The position numbers were made by a program, and so were the translations under genes. A stretch of DNA of 64,000 nt from Streptomyces laurentii (GTDB taxonomy: Bacteria > Actinomycetota > Actinomycetes > Streptomycetales > Streptomycetaceae), in the NCBI GenBank assembly GCA_002355495.1, contig AP017424.1, positions 1,798,001 to 1,862,000 of the forward strand, given 5' to 3'. Positions 62,929-64,000 of this stretch are shown piece by piece (positions within the stretch are counted from its first letter, which is position 1; each line of letters starts with the position of its first letter). The notes under the pieces were generated by a model. That model had not been told where the DNA came from, ran no database searches, and worked only from the letters and a program-made list of their open reading frames with translations.

Positions 62929-63207
62929 TCAGCCCGGGATGAGCCCGCCGTCGGAGAGCATGGCGCGGACCTCGTCGAGGCTCGCGTCCGGTGACGGCAG
63001 GATCAGCTCGGAGGGCTCCAGGGCATCGTCCGGGAGCGGCTCGCCGAGCCTGCGGACCGCGTCGAGGAGGGCGCCGAGGGTCCGGCGGAAGCCAGGCTCG
63101 TCACCTGCCTCGGTCTCGGCCAGAAGCTCGTCGTCGAGCGCGTTGAGCTCGGCGAAATGACTGTCGGCCAGCTTCCACTGGCCCTCCCCCATGATCCGTA
63201 CGATCAC
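62929..63207 (-). CDS. pspAA: PspA-associated protein PspAA
   Basis: 92 residues. N-terminus MIVRIMGEGQWKLADSHFAELNALDDELLA is characteristic of PspAA, a small actinobacterial and cyanobacterial partner of PspA. The protein is helical with an acidic middle. Nine bases after the PspA stop, so cotranscribed. Probably modulates PspA assembly in membrane stress; the mechanism is not known. No DNA-binding motif visible. Confidence 0.88.
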   Translation of the reverse strand: MIVRIMGEGQWKLADSHFAELNALDDELLAETEAGDEPGFRRTLGALLDAVRRLGEPLPDDALEPSELILPSPDASLDEVRAMLSDGGLIPG

Positions 63208-63216
63208 GACGACGTC

Positions 63217-64000
63217 CTACTTCTCGTAGCGCGGGTGGGACTGGTTCTGCGACGGGTTCTGCTGGTTCTGGCCGGTGGTGCCGGAACCGCCTTCGATGGC
63301 CTGCTGCTGCGCCGACGGACCGCCGGCCAGCTCGGCCTTCATCCGCTGGAGCTCCAGCTCCACGTCGTTGCCGCCGGACAGCCGGTCCAGCTCCGCCTGG
63401 AGGTCGTCCTTGGCGAGCCCCGACTGGTCGTCGAGCGCGCCGGAGGCGAGCAGCTCGTCGATCGCGCCGGCCCGCGCCTGGAGCTGCGCGGTCTTGTCCT
63501 CGGCCCGCTGGATCGCCAGGCCGACATCGCTCATCTCCTCCGAGATGCCGGAGAACGACTCGGCGATCCGGGTCTGCGCCTGGGCCGCCGTGTACGTGGC
63601 CTTGATCGTCTCCTTCTTCGTACGGAAGGCGTCGACCTTGGCCTGGAGGCGCTGCGCCGCGAGCGTCAGCTTCTCCTCCTCGCCCTGGAGGGTCTGGTGC
63701 TGCACCTCCAGGTCGCTGACCTGCTGCTGCAGGGCGGACCTGCGGGACAGCGCCTCGCGGGCCAGGTCCTCGCGGCCGAGCGCCAGCGCCTTGCGGCCCT
63801 GGTCCTCCAGCTTGGCGGACTGGCCCTGGAGCTGGTTCAGCTGCAGCTCCAGGCGCTTACGGGACGTCGCCACGTCGGCGACACCCCGGCGCACCTTCTG
63901 CAGCAGCTCCAGCTGCTTCTGATAGGAGTAATCGAGGGTCTCGCGCGGATCCTCGGCCCGGTCGAGGGCCTTGTTTGCCTTCGCGCGGAAGATCATCCCC
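63217..64000 (-). CDS. pspA: PspA/IM30 phage-shock protein (start likely outside window)
   Basis: At least 259 residues. Long helical coiled coil of PspA/IM30/Vipp1 proteins: IFRAKANKALDRAEDPRETLDYSYQKQLELLQKV, repeated Glu/Arg/Gln heptads to about residue 200, then a Gln/Ser/Asn-rich tail (TGQNQQNPSQNQSH). PspA oligomerises on the inner membrane and repairs proton leak. The sequence reads Gly-Met-Ile-Phe at the edge, and relatives begin a few residues earlier (Met-Ser-Gly-Val type), so the true start is probably just beyond 64000. The ATG at 63996 is the only in-window candidate. Confidence 0.93.
   Translation of the reverse strand, partial: GMIFRAKANKALDRAEDPRETLDYSYQKQLELLQKVRRGVADVATSRKRLELQLNQLQGQSAKLEDQGRKALALGREDLAREALSRRSALQQQVSDLEVQHQTLQGEEEKLTLAAQRLQAKVDAFRTKKETIKATYTAAQAQTRIAESFSGISEEMSDVGLAIQRAEDKTAQLQARAGAIDELLASGALDDQSGLAKDDLQAELDRLSGGNDVELELQRMKAELAGGPSAQQQAIEGGSGTTGQNQQNPSQNQSHPRYEK

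Overview
The window is high-GC actinobacterial chromosome, almost certainly a Streptomyces core region. The evidence is the strong G/C third-position bias, frequent GTG and a few TTG starts, ATGA-type stop/start overlaps, actinobacterial families (bcc-aa3 oxidase clusters, DUF5304 beside glucokinase, MacRS-type two-component pair, PASTA kinase, PspA/PspAA) and a SAM-IV riboswitch. From memory the order matches S. coelicolor at about SCO2103-SCO2168. No tRNA, rRNA, CRISPR array, insertion sequence or prophage was seen. The species cannot be named from the sequence alone.

Layout. 1-6 kb: one-carbon and thiamine metabolism (metF cut by the left edge, thiE, an Rv2175c-like DNA-binding protein, an FAD oxidoreductase, then a TPP riboswitch driving thiO-thiS-thiG; thiO carries a one-base frameshift). 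6-9 kb: PASTA-domain Ser/Thr kinase and endonuclease IV. 9-11.5 kb: metal handling (His-rich DUF4396 membrane protein behind a CsoR-like palindrome, Moco oxidoreductase, bacterioferritin and its ferredoxin with an iron box). 11.5-15.2 kb: aromatic amino acids (class II DAHP synthase, and a fused anthranilate synthase behind a trp leader peptide and attenuator). 15-20.7 kb: D-2-hydroxyacid dehydrogenase, MacRS two-component system, acyltransferase, esterase, membrane protein. 20.7-21.24 kb: three near-identical 181-bp tandem copies that include the 3' end of the next gene. 21-26.6 kb: phosphatase-family protein, glucokinase and its DUF5304 partner, ArsA-like protein, START-domain protein, phosphoesterase. 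27-31.4 kb: FadD, PimB-like GT4 and GT87 mannosyltransferase-like proteins. 31.5-38 kb: Zn-protease lipoprotein, two tandem NlpC/P60 hydrolases, NYN-domain protein, zinc-ribbon protein, rhomboid protease, stand-alone RAM domain.

38-41 kb: a SufS-type PLP enzyme under a SAM-IV riboswitch, and trpD. 41-50.6 kb: the respiratory supercomplex in two minus-strand operons, ctaE-qcrCAB and ctaCDF, separated by a small receiver-like protein and an L,D-transpeptidase. 51-57 kb: a cysteine desulfurase-TusA fusion, a PfkB sugar/nucleoside kinase, erpA and nadA (a sulfur/Fe-S/NAD neighbourhood). 57-62.7 kb: RND permease with an upstream NarL-type two-component pair. 62.9-64 kb: pspAA and pspA, the latter probably cut by the right edge.

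Most of the window is ordinary housekeeping DNA. What stands out is regulatory: a TPP riboswitch, a SAM-IV riboswitch, a trp attenuator with a readable antiterminator, a CsoR-type box, an iron box, many perfect terminator hairpins, and the 181-bp triplication. Coordinates were read by hand, so short-site positions may be off by a base or two.
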